From: Arthrobacter sp. PvP023
GTDB lineage: Bacteria > Actinomycetota > Actinomycetes > Actinomycetales > Micrococcaceae
Reading direction: 5' to 3'
DNA length: 64,000 bases
Assembly: GCF_017832975.1 (NCBI RefSeq)
Contig: NZ_JAFIBI010000001.1
Span: 682,001-746,000 of the forward strand
The notes under the pieces were generated by a model. The model worked only from the letters and a program-made list of their open reading frames with translations. It made no database searches and was not told the origin of the DNA. The number at the start of each line of letters is the position of its first letter. Within the stretch, counting starts at the first letter, position 1. Positions 43,370-51,576 of the stretch are shown one piece after another. Both the position numbers and the translations under genes were made by a program.

Positions 43370-44401
43370 ATGGATGTCAGCGAAGACGATCTCGAACTGA
43401 TCAATGCGCTGCAGATCGCGCCCCGTGTCAGCTGGTCTGATGCCGCCGGCGTCCTGGGGGTGCATGCCACCACCCTGGCGGCCCGCTGGGACAGGCTTCG
43501 GGCTGCCGGCGCCGCCTGGACAACAGCCCATCTGATCGGCGACCCCAAGCAGATGTGCCTGGCACTGGTGGACGTGGACTGCGAAATGCGGCAGCGCGCT
43601 GACGTCACGGCGGCGCTCGCGGCTATCCCGGAAGTGGTCACAGTGGAGGAAGCCGCCAGCAACCGCGACCTGATGCTGACGGTGATCACACCCACCCTGG
43701 ACCGCTTTAGCGACACGGTGGTGCCGCAGTTCAAGGAGATCCCGGGACTGCTCAAATACCGGACCTCACTCTGCACCCGGCTTCATGTGGGCGGTTACGC
43801 CTGGCGGCTCAACGTTCTGAGCAAGGCACAGCAGAGCGCCTTCAACGCACTCGCCGGACCCGAGGCGGCCGGCTCCGTGCCGCCCGCCGCTACGGGAGCC
43901 CCGCTGCCGCAAAGCCACCTGGACCTGATTCCGTTCCTTGCGCAGGACGGGAGGGCAACGGCAGCGGATATCGCCCGCAGCCTGGGCCGGAACCCGGCCA
44001 CCGTCCAGCGGCAGCTGAACCGCCTGCTCTCCAGCCAGTTGCTGTCCTTCCGCTGCGAAATCGCGCAGAAGTACTCCGGCTACCCGGTCACGTGCCAGTG
44101 GTTCGCCAATGTGCCGCCCGGCCGGCACGAGGCCGCCGCGGCCGAACTGCGCAGCCTCCGCAACGTCAGGCTTGCCGCTTCCACCACCGGCCGGACCAAC
44201 TTTGTGATCATCATGTGGCTGCAATCATTGGCCGAGGTGATGAATGCCGAGCTGGCCCTCCAGCAGAAGATTCCCGGGATTGAACTGGCGGAAAGCGTGG
44301 TGGTCCTGAGCGCCGCGAAGCGGGTGGGCTGGATGCTTAACCCGGATTCGACCGCCACCGGTGCGGTTGTTCCATCCGCCGGCCTGGGGCTGGAGGCCTA
44401 G
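43370..44401 (+). CDS. Lrp/AsnC family regulator with two tandem modules
   Basis: A protein of 343 residues from ATG 43370, an Lrp-like start with GGTGGTGG upstream; ATG 43325 is an alternative. Module 1: winged helix (SEDDLELINALQIAPRVSWSDAAGVLGVHATTLAARWDRL) and an Lrp ligand-binding-type domain (CLALVDVDCEMRQRADVTAALAAIPEVVTVEEA). Module 2 repeats both: LIPFLAQDGRATAADIARSLGRNPATVQRQLNRL, then a more divergent ligand domain. Single-module Lrp proteins are about 150 residues, so this is a duplicated-fused form known in actinobacteria. It probably controls the divergent M20/MFS genes through the palindrome at 43281. Confidence 0.88.
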   Translation: MDVSEDDLELINALQIAPRVSWSDAAGVLGVHATTLAARWDRLRAAGAAWTTAHLIGDPKQMCLALVDVDCEMRQRADVTAALAAIPEVVTVEEAASNRDLMLTVITPTLDRFSDTVVPQFKEIPGLLKYRTSLCTRLHVGGYAWRLNVLSKAQQSAFNALAGPEAAGSVPPAATGAPLPQSHLDLIPFLAQDGRATAADIARSLGRNPATVQRQLNRLLSSQLLSFRCEIAQKYSGYPVTCQWFANVPPGRHEAAAAELRSLRNVRLAASTTGRTNFVIIMWLQSLAEVMNAELALQQKIPGIELAESVVVLSAAKRVGWMLNPDSTATGAVVPSAGLGLEA

Positions 44402-44443
44402 CCTTCGTCGCAGAGCAGGTGGTACCAGTTGTCGGCGCCGCGA

Positions 44444-44462
44444 GTTCAGGACGACCCTGAAC
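44444..44462. other. Short inverted repeat before the MFS gene
   Basis: GTTCAGG-ACGAC-CCTGAAC with perfect 7-bp arms, 43 bases after the Lrp stop and 37 bases before the next start. It could be a weak terminator or an operator. Confidence 0.5.
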
Positions 44463-44498
44463 GCCACGGGCCGGGGTGTTTAATGGCAGGCACCATCC

Positions 44499-45953
44499 AT
44501 GTCTACTGATCAGGCCACCACCGTGCAACGAAGCGCCCCCGCCGACGCCCCCGAGAAAGCCGGAATCCTGCACCGCCACTACCTGCTGGTGACGGCCGGC
44601 GCATGCGCCCTGGTGTTCCTGGCCGCCTTCGAGTCCCTTGCCGTGACCACCATCATGCCGCTGGTCAGCCGCGAACTGGACGGCGCCGCCTTGTACGCCC
44701 TGGCCTTCGCCGGGCCGCTCGCCACCGGTGTGATCGGCATGGTGGCGGCCGGCAACTGGTCCGACCGCCGGGGTCCGGTGGGTCCGCTGTACGCTTCCGT
44801 GGCCCTGTTCGTGCTGGGGCTGCTGATCGCCGGAACGGCAGGAAGCATGGCGGCCCTGGTGGGCGGACGGCTGGTGCAGGGCCTTGGCGGCGGCGCCATG
44901 ACCGTGGCGCTTTACGTTGTGGTGGCGCGCGTCTATCCGCCCGTGCTGCACCCGAAGATTTTCGCCGCCTTTTCCGCGGCTTGGGTTATTCCGTCCCTGG
45001 TGGGCCCCTTCGCGGCCGGAATCGTGGCCCAGGCGGCAAGCTGGCACTGGGTGTTCCTAGGTGTGGTGGGCCTGGTGGTGCCGGCGCTCCTGATGATCGT
45101 TCCCGCGCTGCGCGGACTGCACCGCACCCCTGCCAAGGCCACCCCTGCCAACGCCGATGCGCCGGAAGGAACCACAAGTGCCCAACGGTGGTCCTACGGC
45201 CGGCTCGCATGGGCGGCACTGGCGGCGCTGGCCGTTCTGGCGCTGAACCTGTCCGCGCAGGTCCCGGGGGTGGGGGGCTATCTGGCGGCGGCCGCCGTCG
45301 TGATCGCACTGGTGGCAGTGCGCCCGCTGGTGCCCCGCGGCACGCTGCTTGCCCGGCGGGGGCTGCCGAGCGTCATCCTGGCCCGCGGCCTCGTCTCGGC
45401 CGCGTTCTTCGGGGCAGAGGTCTACCTTCCGTACCTGCTGGTGGAGCAGTATTCCTTTTCCCCGACGTTCGCCGGGCTGACCCTCACCGGCGGCGCACTG
45501 GCGTGGGCCGGCGCCTCTGCCGTCCAAGGCCGGATGGGCGGCAGGCTCAGCAACGTCAGGGCCATGAAGATCGGGTCAGTGATGGTGCTCGGCGCCGTCG
45601 TCCTGGCCCTGGTGACCACCGTCCTAAGCTGGCCGGCCGCCGTCGCGATTGCGGGCTGGATGTCCGCCGGCTTCGGGATGGGCCTGATGTATCCGCGGCT
45701 CAGCGTGATGACCCTGGCCATGTCCACGCCGGACACCGAAGGGTTCAACAGTTCGGCCATGTCCATCTCCGATTCGCTTGGTGGTGCGTTGGCCCTGGCC
45801 ACCACCGGGATAGTGTTTACGGCGTTAACGTCAACGACGACGGCGGGCGGGGTCTCGGGCGCTTCCTTTGCAGGAGTCTTCGCCCTCACGGCCGCCATCG
45901 CCGTCGTCGCTGTGGTTGTTGCGCCGCGGGTTGCGGCGCGGACAAAGTCCTAG
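44499..45953 (+). CDS. MFS drug-efflux-type transporter
   Basis: A 484-residue permease with 12-14 hydrophobic segments. FLAAFESLAVTTIMPLVSREL (helix 1), GMVAAGNWSDRRGPVGPLYAS (motif A loop), GGRLVQGLGGGAMTVALYVVVARVYPP and MSAGFGMGLMYPRLSVMTLAM are typical of EmrB/QacA-like exporters. Its last bases overlap the stop of the convergent cycA gene (45950-45953). No regulator is coupled to it other than the Lrp gene 98 bases upstream. The cargo is unknown. Confidence 0.88.
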   Translation: MSTDQATTVQRSAPADAPEKAGILHRHYLLVTAGACALVFLAAFESLAVTTIMPLVSRELDGAALYALAFAGPLATGVIGMVAAGNWSDRRGPVGPLYASVALFVLGLLIAGTAGSMAALVGGRLVQGLGGGAMTVALYVVVARVYPPVLHPKIFAAFSAAWVIPSLVGPFAAGIVAQAASWHWVFLGVVGLVVPALLMIVPALRGLHRTPAKATPANADAPEGTTSAQRWSYGRLAWAALAALAVLALNLSAQVPGVGGYLAAAAVVIALVAVRPLVPRGTLLARRGLPSVILARGLVSAAFFGAEVYLPYLLVEQYSFSPTFAGLTLTGGALAWAGASAVQGRMGGRLSNVRAMKIGSVMVLGAVVLALVTTVLSWPAAVAIAGWMSAGFGMGLMYPRLSVMTLAMSTPDTEGFNSSAMSISDSLGGALALATTGIVFTALTSTTTAGGVSGASFAGVFALTAAIAVVAVVVAPRVAARTKS

Positions 45954-47440
45954 CTCAGGGCGTTGACTCTTGCCTTGTCCGAATCGGACTCGGCCTTCCA
46001 CTCTTCAATCCGGGCCTGCTGCAGCGGTGTCTTGCGGTTGAAATGCCAAGCCGCGCCCAGGATCAGGAACCAGAGGGGAGCGACCACCAGGGCGAGGCGC
46101 GTGTCATCGGCCTGGGCAAGAGCCACCAGCATGAACACGAAGAATGCCAGCACCACGTACGGCATAAAGGCGCCGCCGGGCATCTTGAAGGCGGACTGGG
46201 CATGGAGTGCGGGCCGGCGGCGGCGGAACACAATATAGCTGACCAGGATCATAGACCAGACAAACATGGTGAGCACGGAGGCGACCGAGGTGACCACGGT
46301 GAAGGCGCCAATGACGGAGTCGCCCGAGTAGAGCAGCACCAGTCCGGCGAGCAGGAAGATGCAGGAGAACAGCAGGGCGTTCTGCGGGACCTTGCGGATG
46401 CTCAGCTTGCCGAAAGCCTTCGGGGCGTTGCCGTCCTGGGCCAGGCCGTAGACCATGCGGGACGTGGAGTAGATGCCGGAGTTGGCGCTGGACGCCGCGG
46501 AGGTGAGGACCACCAGGTTGATGACCACCGCCGCGATTCCCAGGCCGGCCAGGGTGAACATGCCGATGAACGGGCTGCTGGCGGCGTCGATGGTCCGCCA
46601 CGGGTTGACCGCCATGATGACCACCAGGGCGCCTACGTAGAAGAGCAGGACGCGGATCGGAATGGAGTTGATGGCCCGCGGAAGGTTCTTCTCCGGGTCC
46701 TTGGTTTCGGCTGCCGCGGTGCCCACCAGCTCGATGCCTGCGAAGGCGAAGATGGCGATCTGGAAGCCGAGGATGAAGCCGAACATGCCGTGCGGGAACA
46801 TGCCGCCGTCGTTCCAGATGTTGGCGAGGCTTGCCACTGCGCCGTTGGGGGAGGTGAAGTGCGTTGCGATCATCACGATGCCGGTGCCGATCAGCGCCAG
46901 GATGGCAACCACCTTGATGATCGCGAACCAGAACTCGGCTTCACCGAAGGCCTTGACCGTGGGGAGGTTCAGCAGGATCAGCACGACCGGCGTGATCAGG
47001 GCCGGGATCCACAGCGGCGTGCCGGGTGCGAGCTTGTCCACGTACCCGGCGATCGCGACGATGTCGGCCACACCGGTCACTACCCAGAAGAACCAGTAGG
47101 ACCAGCCGGTGAAAAAGCTCGCCCAAGGGCCCAGGAGATCGCCGGCGAAGTCGCTAAAGGACTTGTAGTTCAGGTTGGAGAGCAGGATTTCGCCCATGGC
47201 GCGCATCACGAAGAACAGCATGGAGCCGATGATCATATAGACGAAGATGACGGACGGGCCGGCGAGGGAGATGGTCTTGCCGGAGCCCATGAACAGGCCG
47301 GTGCCGATGGCGCCGCCAATGGCCAGCAGCTGGATGTGGCGGTTGCCCAGTGCCCGGGCGAGGTGCGGTTCCTGGCTGTGGCCTCCGCTGGCGGTTTCCG
47401 TTGCAGTGTTCCTGGCAACCGTGGTGGTGCGTTCAGACAT
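45950..47440 (-). CDS. cycA: D-serine/D-alanine/glycine permease CycA
   Basis: A 496-residue APC-superfamily proton symporter very close to E. coli CycA: LGNRHIQLLAIGGAIGTGLF, SGKTISLAGPSVIFVYMI, MRAMGEILLSNLNYKSFSDF, GWSYWFFWVVTGVADIVAI, ETKDPEKNLPRAINSIPIRV and LTSAASSANSGIYSTSRM are nearly shared. Twelve helices are expected. ATG 47440 follows GGAAAGAAGC; the frame stays open upstream but is not coding-like. It should import glycine, D-alanine, D-serine and cycloserine. The 430-base region upstream has no further gene. Confidence 0.94.
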   Translation of the reverse strand: MSERTTTVARNTATETASGGHSQEPHLARALGNRHIQLLAIGGAIGTGLFMGSGKTISLAGPSVIFVYMIIGSMLFFVMRAMGEILLSNLNYKSFSDFAGDLLGPWASFFTGWSYWFFWVVTGVADIVAIAGYVDKLAPGTPLWIPALITPVVLILLNLPTVKAFGEAEFWFAIIKVVAILALIGTGIVMIATHFTSPNGAVASLANIWNDGGMFPHGMFGFILGFQIAIFAFAGIELVGTAAAETKDPEKNLPRAINSIPIRVLLFYVGALVVIMAVNPWRTIDAASSPFIGMFTLAGLGIAAVVINLVVLTSAASSANSGIYSTSRMVYGLAQDGNAPKAFGKLSIRKVPQNALLFSCIFLLAGLVLLYSGDSVIGAFTVVTSVASVLTMFVWSMILVSYIVFRRRRPALHAQSAFKMPGGAFMPYVVLAFFVFMLVALAQADDTRLALVVAPLWFLILGAAWHFNRKTPLQQARIEEWKAESDSDKARVNALS

Positions 47441-47870
47441 CAGTGCTTCTTTCCTTGTCTCAGGCGGACTGCGCCGCAGGCGGTCTGCCGTCCGGCAGGC
47501 TGCACCGCCGCCGTCCGCACGGAGCCGCCACGGATGTGACGGAGGTAACAGTTGGGGGTGTGGATTAAGACTAGGGGCCGGTAGGCGGCCCCTCCTTCGC
47601 GCCGGGGCAAGCGGCACCGCCGGACGGCGCACCGGAAAGCCGACGGCGGGCGGCCCCGATCGTTACTCGGCTTCCGCAGCGGGAAAGGGCATGCCCCGGC
47701 GTGGTGCCGGGCTGTGCTGCCATAGCCGGGGCCTCGTGTCGTCGTCTCCCGGAGCGGGCGGATCAGCCGCTGTCCGCGTCGCTTGCGCCTCGACAAACGT
47801 CGAGCCTCAGGGCATCAACTGTAGTCCGTTGTTGGACGTAACAATGATTGGCTACCGGGAGCGAGGCCGG
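47441..47870. other. 430-base gene-free region upstream of cycA
   Basis: I see no gene. The cycA leader side is GC-rich and could fold (CCCGGC-GTGGT-GCCGGG near 47696-47712; CTCGACAAACGTCGAG near 47789-47804), and an AT-containing segment near 47535-47570 reads TTAATCCACACCCCC on the minus strand. I looked for a glycine riboswitch, given the cycA cargo, and found no convincing match. Confidence 0.4.
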
Positions 47871-48215
47871 CTACCGCGGCGTCGGCTGGGGACCTGAGAT
47901 CGCGGCCACCTGCACGTCCACCGTGACGGACAGGGGTTCAAGGTGCCGGCGGACGGCTGCCGCCACTTCACGGCAGACGTCCGGAGCCCGGTGCGCGGAA
48001 CTGACGCCGATCCGGGTCCGCACTTCAGCCGTCGTGCCCGGCGCCGCTGCAGAGGCCAGGACAAGGACGGGCGGGAGCTGGACGCCGGTGGCCGCGCCCA
48101 GCGCCGCACCGGCAATGTTCTGCCACGCCGGACGGGCAGGGTAGACCGCGGTGACGCCGTCCACGGAGCGGATGACCTCATAGAGCCCGTCGGCCGCGGG
48201 CAGGGGCTGGTTCAT
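47871..48215 (-). CDS. Asp23/Gls24-like small protein (last gene of the envelope-stress operon)
   Basis: A 114-residue protein beginning 4 bases inside the end of the previous gene (ATGA overlap 48212-48215). The core, LYEVIRSVDGVTAVYPARPAWQNI and VRTRIGVSSAHRAPDVCREVAAAVRRHL, followed by VTVDVQVAAI, follows the strand-helix-strand pattern of Asp23/Gls24 proteins but is more divergent than the copy at 51573. It lacks a membrane segment. It may pair with the other Asp23-like proteins on the membrane anchors of this operon. Confidence 0.7.
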   Translation of the reverse strand: MNQPLPAADGLYEVIRSVDGVTAVYPARPAWQNIAGAALGAATGVQLPPVLVLASAAAPGTTAEVRTRIGVSSAHRAPDVCREVAAAVRRHLEPLSVTVDVQVAAISGPQPTPR

Positions 48216-48817
48216 GGCTGGGGCTCCTCCGTAGTGGGCGGCGTGGCTGCAGGCGGCTGCAGGACGTCAGAGACCGCCAGGTCTATCGCCGCGATGTTCA
48301 GTTCCGTGTGGCGGGCGAGTGCGGCGGCGAGGTGCTCGCGGAGCGCCGCGGCCTTGCCCATCATCTGGTGGCCATAGAGGACAGCCAGCTGGACCTCCAC
48401 CGTCACCGGAGCGCCGGGCACTGTGACATCCCCGCGGAGCCGGCACTTGCCCACGGCGATCCCTTCGACCGCGTCACCCACGGCGCGGACCAGGGCCGTG
48501 ATGGCTCCCTCTGTCTGGGACAGGGTGTCCCCGGGGTGGTCCGGCCGCAGCGGAATCGTGCGGCCGGGACGCAACTCAAGGCGCAGGTTGTCCAGGATCG
48601 ACTGCATCCAGTCGTCCGTCCCTTTGCCTGCAGCCGCGATTTCCTCGCCGAGGAATTCGGTCCCCAGGTCTTTGAGGTTGCGAAGGGAGGCGAGTGCCGC
48701 CTGGCAGTCCGGGCATTCCGCCAGGTGCCGGGGATCAGAGATGTCTCCGGTGTCCAGATAGGTGCTGAGCTCTTCGAGGCTGTGTCCGCATTCGAGGTTC
48801 CTGTCCGGGATACTCAT
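48212..48817 (-). CDS. Fusion of anti-sigma-type zinc finger and Asp23-like domain
   Basis: A protein of 201 residues from ATG 48817, which overlaps the sigma-factor stop by 4 bases and has GGAGG 7 bases upstream; an ATG 6 bases earlier is possible. The N-terminus (CGHSLEELSTYLDTGDISD, then HLAECPDC) has the ZAS H-x3-C-x2-C zinc motif at His31, Cys35, Cys38, plus Cys10 and His12. A helical linker leads to a C-terminal Asp23/Gls24-like domain (DVTVPGAPVTVEVQLAVLYG, AAALREHLAAALARHTELNIAAIDLAVSDV). It has no membrane helix. It is probably a soluble anti-sigma factor for the upstream sigma, tethered or sensed through Asp23 partners. Confidence 0.8.
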   Translation of the reverse strand: MSIPDRNLECGHSLEELSTYLDTGDISDPRHLAECPDCQAALASLRNLKDLGTEFLGEEIAAAGKGTDDWMQSILDNLRLELRPGRTIPLRPDHPGDTLSQTEGAITALVRAVGDAVEGIAVGKCRLRGDVTVPGAPVTVEVQLAVLYGHQMMGKAAALREHLAAALARHTELNIAAIDLAVSDVLQPPAATPPTTEEPQP

Positions 48818-49395
48818 CGCCATTCCTCCATTTCGCGGGCCAGGGTGACCCGCGCCCGCGCCAGCCGGCCGCGGACGCTGTCGGCACTGATGTTCAACGT
48901 CGAGGCGATTTCCTCGTAGCTCTGGTCCCCGAATTCCTTCAGGACCCAGCAGCGGCGCTGCTCTTCCGGGAGCCGGGCCAGGGCTGCCTTCAGGGCGGCG
49001 ACCCGGGAGCGGTTCACGGCGGCCGACTCGGGATTGGCGTGGTTGCCCGCGCCGCCGGCCGCAGCTTCATGTTCCGCGGCCAGCTCCGGGTGGACCTTCC
49101 GCCGCCTTATATAGTCGATGCTGCGGCTACCCGTGATGCGCAGCAGCCAGCCCTTCACCGCCCCGTTGTCCCGCAGCGTGTCCAGCTGCGTCCAGGCCTG
49201 CATCAGCGACTCCTGGACAACGTCGTCGGCGTCAGCGAAGGACGCGGTGATCCGGCGGGCGCATGCCCGCATCTGAGGTCCGTACCGCCGGGCCAGTGCT
49301 TCAAATGCGGCGGTGTCCCCGTCAGAGGCGCGCCCGGCAAGGATGGCATCCGGAACGAGTTCCAGGCCATGCGGCACGGATGATGGACCGTCCAA
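48814..49395 (-). CDS. ECF-like sigma factor of the Asp23 operon
   Basis: A 193-residue sigma-70 family protein. Region 2: AAFEALARRYGPQMRACARRITASFADADDVVQESLMQAWTQL and LLRITGSRSIDYIRRRK; region 4: LARLPEEQRRCWVLKEFGDQSYEEIASTLNISADSVRGRLARARVTL. The start is TTG 49395, with GGAAAG upstream. The adjacent ZAS-type partner supports an ECF role. It sits 92 bases after the CsbD gene and is coupled to the zinc-finger-Asp23 protein. It likely drives this operon, giving feedback, but no matching promoter was identified. Confidence 0.9.
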   Translation of the reverse strand: MDGPSSVPHGLELVPDAILAGRASDGDTAAFEALARRYGPQMRACARRITASFADADDVVQESLMQAWTQLDTLRDNGAVKGWLLRITGSRSIDYIRRRKVHPELAAEHEAAAGGAGNHANPESAAVNRSRVAALKAALARLPEEQRRCWVLKEFGDQSYEEIASTLNISADSVRGRLARARVTLAREMEEWR

Positions 49396-49487
49396 TTGAT
49401 TCTGCTTTCCTCTCCGGCGCGGCGGGTTTCAGGAAGGGCGGCTCTCACCAGGCGTGGCGGCCCCACCGTGGGTGGTGGCCGTCCCGC

Positions 49488-49718
49488 TCAGCCTTTGCCC
49501 AGGCCGTCCTTGAGCTTCTGGGCCGCTGCCTTGATGCTGCCGCCGATGTCAGCTGCTGCGTCCTTGGCGGTCTCGGCGGCTTCGCCGAGCTTCGCCCGGG
49601 CCTGGTCAGCCTGGCCTTCGCGCTGCAGGTCCTCGTTGCCGGTCAGCCGGCCGGCCTGCTCCTTGGCGCCGCCGAGGTGGTTGATGACGGTGTTGCGTCC
49701 CTTGTCTTCGAGTCCCAT
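49488..49718 (-). CDS. CsbD family stress protein
   Basis: A protein of 76 residues from ATG 49718 with AAAGGA 6 bases upstream. MGLEDKGRNTVINHLGGAKEQAGRLTGNEDLQREGQADQARAKLGEA is the CsbD signature of a small, helical, probably disordered hydrophilic protein. CsbD in Bacillus is induced by the general stress sigma factor; its function is unknown. Its position just before the sigma gene in the Asp23 operon supports a stress role. Confidence 0.92.
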   Translation of the reverse strand: MGLEDKGRNTVINHLGGAKEQAGRLTGNEDLQREGQADQARAKLGEAAETAKDAAADIGGSIKAAAQKLKDGLGKG

Positions 49719-49798
49719 GGGATGTCCTTTCGCGATGGTTCGGGCTTGTGCCCGGTTCCGGGTGATCGTCGATTCAGTTGGTGGTGCGGGTGTGGCTG

Positions 49799-50446
49799 TC
49801 AGCGGGCGCGGTCGGGCCGGGCCAGGCGCGTCCTGGTCCCGGCAGTGATTCGGACCAGGGCGGGAACAGGATGGCCCAGCAGCCGGTCGAGTCCGGCGAC
49901 GAGCTGTTCGGCTGTGTCCGTGAGCTCCCGCGGACACGCGCCCTGGCGTGCCCGGATGTTGAGTTTTATGCCGGATTTCCCGCCGGCGGCGCCCCGGACC
50001 CGCCAGGCGGTAACGGAGGCGGCCAGCACCAGGCGGTTTCCCGCCAGGGCTTCCGCGACCAGCCGGGACACCAGGCTTGTTTCCACGGTGGTGGTTCCCT
50101 GCCCGGCGTCGGGCGCTTCCGCCACAACGCGGGTGCGGCGGCCGCCTTGGGAGGCTGCCCAGCAGATCATCAGGGCCGCCCCCAGCAGCAGAATTCCGAC
50201 GGCGGCAATGGTCCACCAGCTGGTGGCGCCGTCCGGCAGCGGGGCGGCCGCAAGAAGTTCGCGGATCCGGGCCCATGATTCCCGTCCTGTTGCAGCCCAT
50301 TGCGCTGCAACTCCGGGAAGGGTCCCGGCGGCAGCGGCGAGGGCGCCGGTCGCAATCAGCAGCAGTCCGGTGAGCGCAAGGAGGACGCGGTTCAGGGCGC
50401 GGTGTGTGTTCCTGTCATTGGCCGAGCACCCCCTTGGTGGTGACAC
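49799..50446 (-). CDS. AmaP/DUF6286-like membrane protein
   Basis: A protein of about 215 residues. Two membrane helices (VLLALTGLLLIATGALAAAAG and WWTIAAVGILLLGAALMICWA, about 60 residues apart) precede a soluble domain with AGNRLVLAASVTAWRVRGAAGG, KLNIRARQGACPRELTDTAEQLVAGL. This is the layout of AmaP, the membrane anchor of Asp23. The start is doubtful: no ATG exists before helix 1; GTG 50446 overlaps the previous gene by 32 bases and is used here. It probably docks Asp23-like proteins to the cytoplasmic membrane. Confidence 0.75.
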   Translation of the reverse strand: MSPPRGCSANDRNTHRALNRVLLALTGLLLIATGALAAAAGTLPGVAAQWAATGRESWARIRELLAAAPLPDGATSWWTIAAVGILLLGAALMICWAASQGGRRTRVVAEAPDAGQGTTTVETSLVSRLVAEALAGNRLVLAASVTAWRVRGAAGGKSGIKLNIRARQGACPRELTDTAEQLVAGLDRLLGHPVPALVRITAGTRTRLARPDRAR

Positions 50447-50996
50447 GGACGCTGCTGCGCATGCGGCGGCGCAGCGCGTACGTGGCGAGTTCGCCGTCGA
50501 CCGCCGCCTTGACGGCGCCGGCGTCAACCGGAATGCCCGACGTCGGCTGGATGGTGACGCTCACGCTCCGGCTGCCGACGGTGGTGGAGGCCTGGCCCGG
50601 TGCAAGGCCCGCTTGCCGGCGCGCGGCCCGGGAAAGCGCCGCGGCGATGACTTCATGGTCGGCGACGACGGCTGCACGGCCGCTGCCGAGCGCATGCCGG
50701 GCGCCCCGACCTGGTGCGACAGCAAGTATCAGGAACAACAGGCCGGCCAGGCCGAGTCCGGCGCCCGCGGCAGTCAGCGCTGAGGGGGCCGCGGAGCCCG
50801 CAGTGCCCGCTAGCCACCGTCCCGCATCCAGCGGCCGCGCGATGACGGCCGGCTGCCCCGCCGCGGACAGTGCTGTTTCCAGCGCCATCCAGAGCAGGAG
50901 CCCGGCCGCAGCGGCTGCCGCGGCTGTGGAAGCGACGGCGCGCGAGGAATGTATTTCACGGCGGACCATCCTGCTGATGTGTAGGTTTTCGCTCAT
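50415..50996 (-). CDS. DUF6286 membrane protein of the Asp23 operon
   Basis: A 193-residue protein starting 4 bases inside the previous gene (50993-50996). Two membrane helices (AVASTAAAAAAAGLLLWMALE and LTAAGAGLGLAGLLFLILAVAPG) flank an external loop of about 40 residues; the cytoplasmic C-terminal domain has AAVVADHEVIAAALSRAARRQAGL and STTVGSRSVSVTIQPTSG. This matches DUF6286, which accompanies Asp23/DUF2273 genes in actinobacteria. It probably scaffolds the Asp23 proteins with the AmaP-like neighbour. Confidence 0.85.
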   Translation of the reverse strand: MSENLHISRMVRREIHSSRAVASTAAAAAAAGLLLWMALETALSAAGQPAVIARPLDAGRWLAGTAGSAAPSALTAAGAGLGLAGLLFLILAVAPGRGARHALGSGRAAVVADHEVIAAALSRAARRQAGLAPGQASTTVGSRSVSVTIQPTSGIPVDAGAVKAAVDGELATYALRRRMRSSVRVTTKGVLGQ

Positions 50997-51388
50997 AGCA
51001 GTGCCTTTCCGCCTGTCCGGTGGGTATCCGTGAGCCGGATATCCACGCGGCTGACTGTCGTTCCGGTGACTGCGCCGGTGTGCTTGATGATGGCTGCCCT
51101 GGCCAGGTCCGACTGTTCAAACACAGTGGGTACGCCGGGCACGCCGTCCGCGTCCGCGGCAGCCAGTTCGAGAAGGGCAGGCACCGGAAGCGGGACCGCC
51201 ACCGTGATGGCGAGCAGTCCGGCGTCGTCCCGCAGGCTTGCCCTGACCGTGCCTGCCGGAAGTCCGAAGGCCTGCGCCGCCACAGCCTCAACAGCCACTG
51301 TCAGCGCCTTGGCCGTGATCCTGGTGTGGCCCCGCTGCTGCGACTCCTGACTGCAAGTCTTCGGGCGGGGCCTCAGCCCGGTGCTCAT
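50993..51388 (-). CDS. Asp23/Gls24 family protein
   Basis: A protein of 131 residues from ATG 51388, 4 bases inside the DUF2273 gene. TRITAKALTVAVEAVAAQAFGLPAGTVRASLRDDAGLLAITVAVPLPVPAL and ARAAIIKHTGAVTGTTVSRVDIRLTD show the strand-helix pattern of Asp23/Gls24 proteins, with the terminal strand VSRVDIRLTD especially typical. It is soluble and presumably bound to the membrane anchors encoded downstream. It differs enough from the copy at 51573 to serve as a hetero-partner. Confidence 0.82.
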   Translation of the reverse strand: MSTGLRPRPKTCSQESQQRGHTRITAKALTVAVEAVAAQAFGLPAGTVRASLRDDAGLLAITVAVPLPVPALLELAAADADGVPGVPTVFEQSDLARAAIIKHTGAVTGTTVSRVDIRLTDTHRTGGKALL

Positions 51389-51576
51389 GAGGATGAGCGC
51401 TTGCCGCGCAGGGCGTCCGCCACTCCGCGCAGGTCCAGCCTGCCTTCGGCCGCACGCCCCGCGGCCGCGCCGGCACCCATCAGGAGGGCGGCCAGCAGGA
51501 AGCCCCAAAAGCCGAAGGCCAGGGCCACCACCGCGAGGACGGCGCCGATGGCGGTTCCGGCAATTGCGGGGCTCAA
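51385..51576 (-). CDS. DUF2273 small membrane protein
   Basis: A 63-residue protein from TTG 51576, overlapping the Asp23 stop (TTGA, 4 bases). It has two short hydrophobic helices (IAGTAIGAVLAVVALAFGFW and FLLAALLMGAGAAAGRAAEG) and a basic end (LRGVADALRGKR). Length, topology and gene order match DUF2273, which regularly follows Asp23 genes and helps anchor them. The TTG start is unusual but no other initiator exists in the window between the two genes. Confidence 0.85.
   Translation of the reverse strand: MSPAIAGTAIGAVLAVVALAFGFWGFLLAALLMGAGAAAGRAAEGRLDLRGVADALRGKRSSS

Noticed and set aside
44603..47539. A 978-codon open frame on the plus strand
   Set aside because: It runs across the MFS and cycA genes in other frames, is Arg/Gly/His-rich and has no domain; it is a shadow caused by high GC.
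47441..47870. A glycine riboswitch before cycA
   Set aside because: The cargo made it attractive, but I found no paired conserved cores typical of that class.
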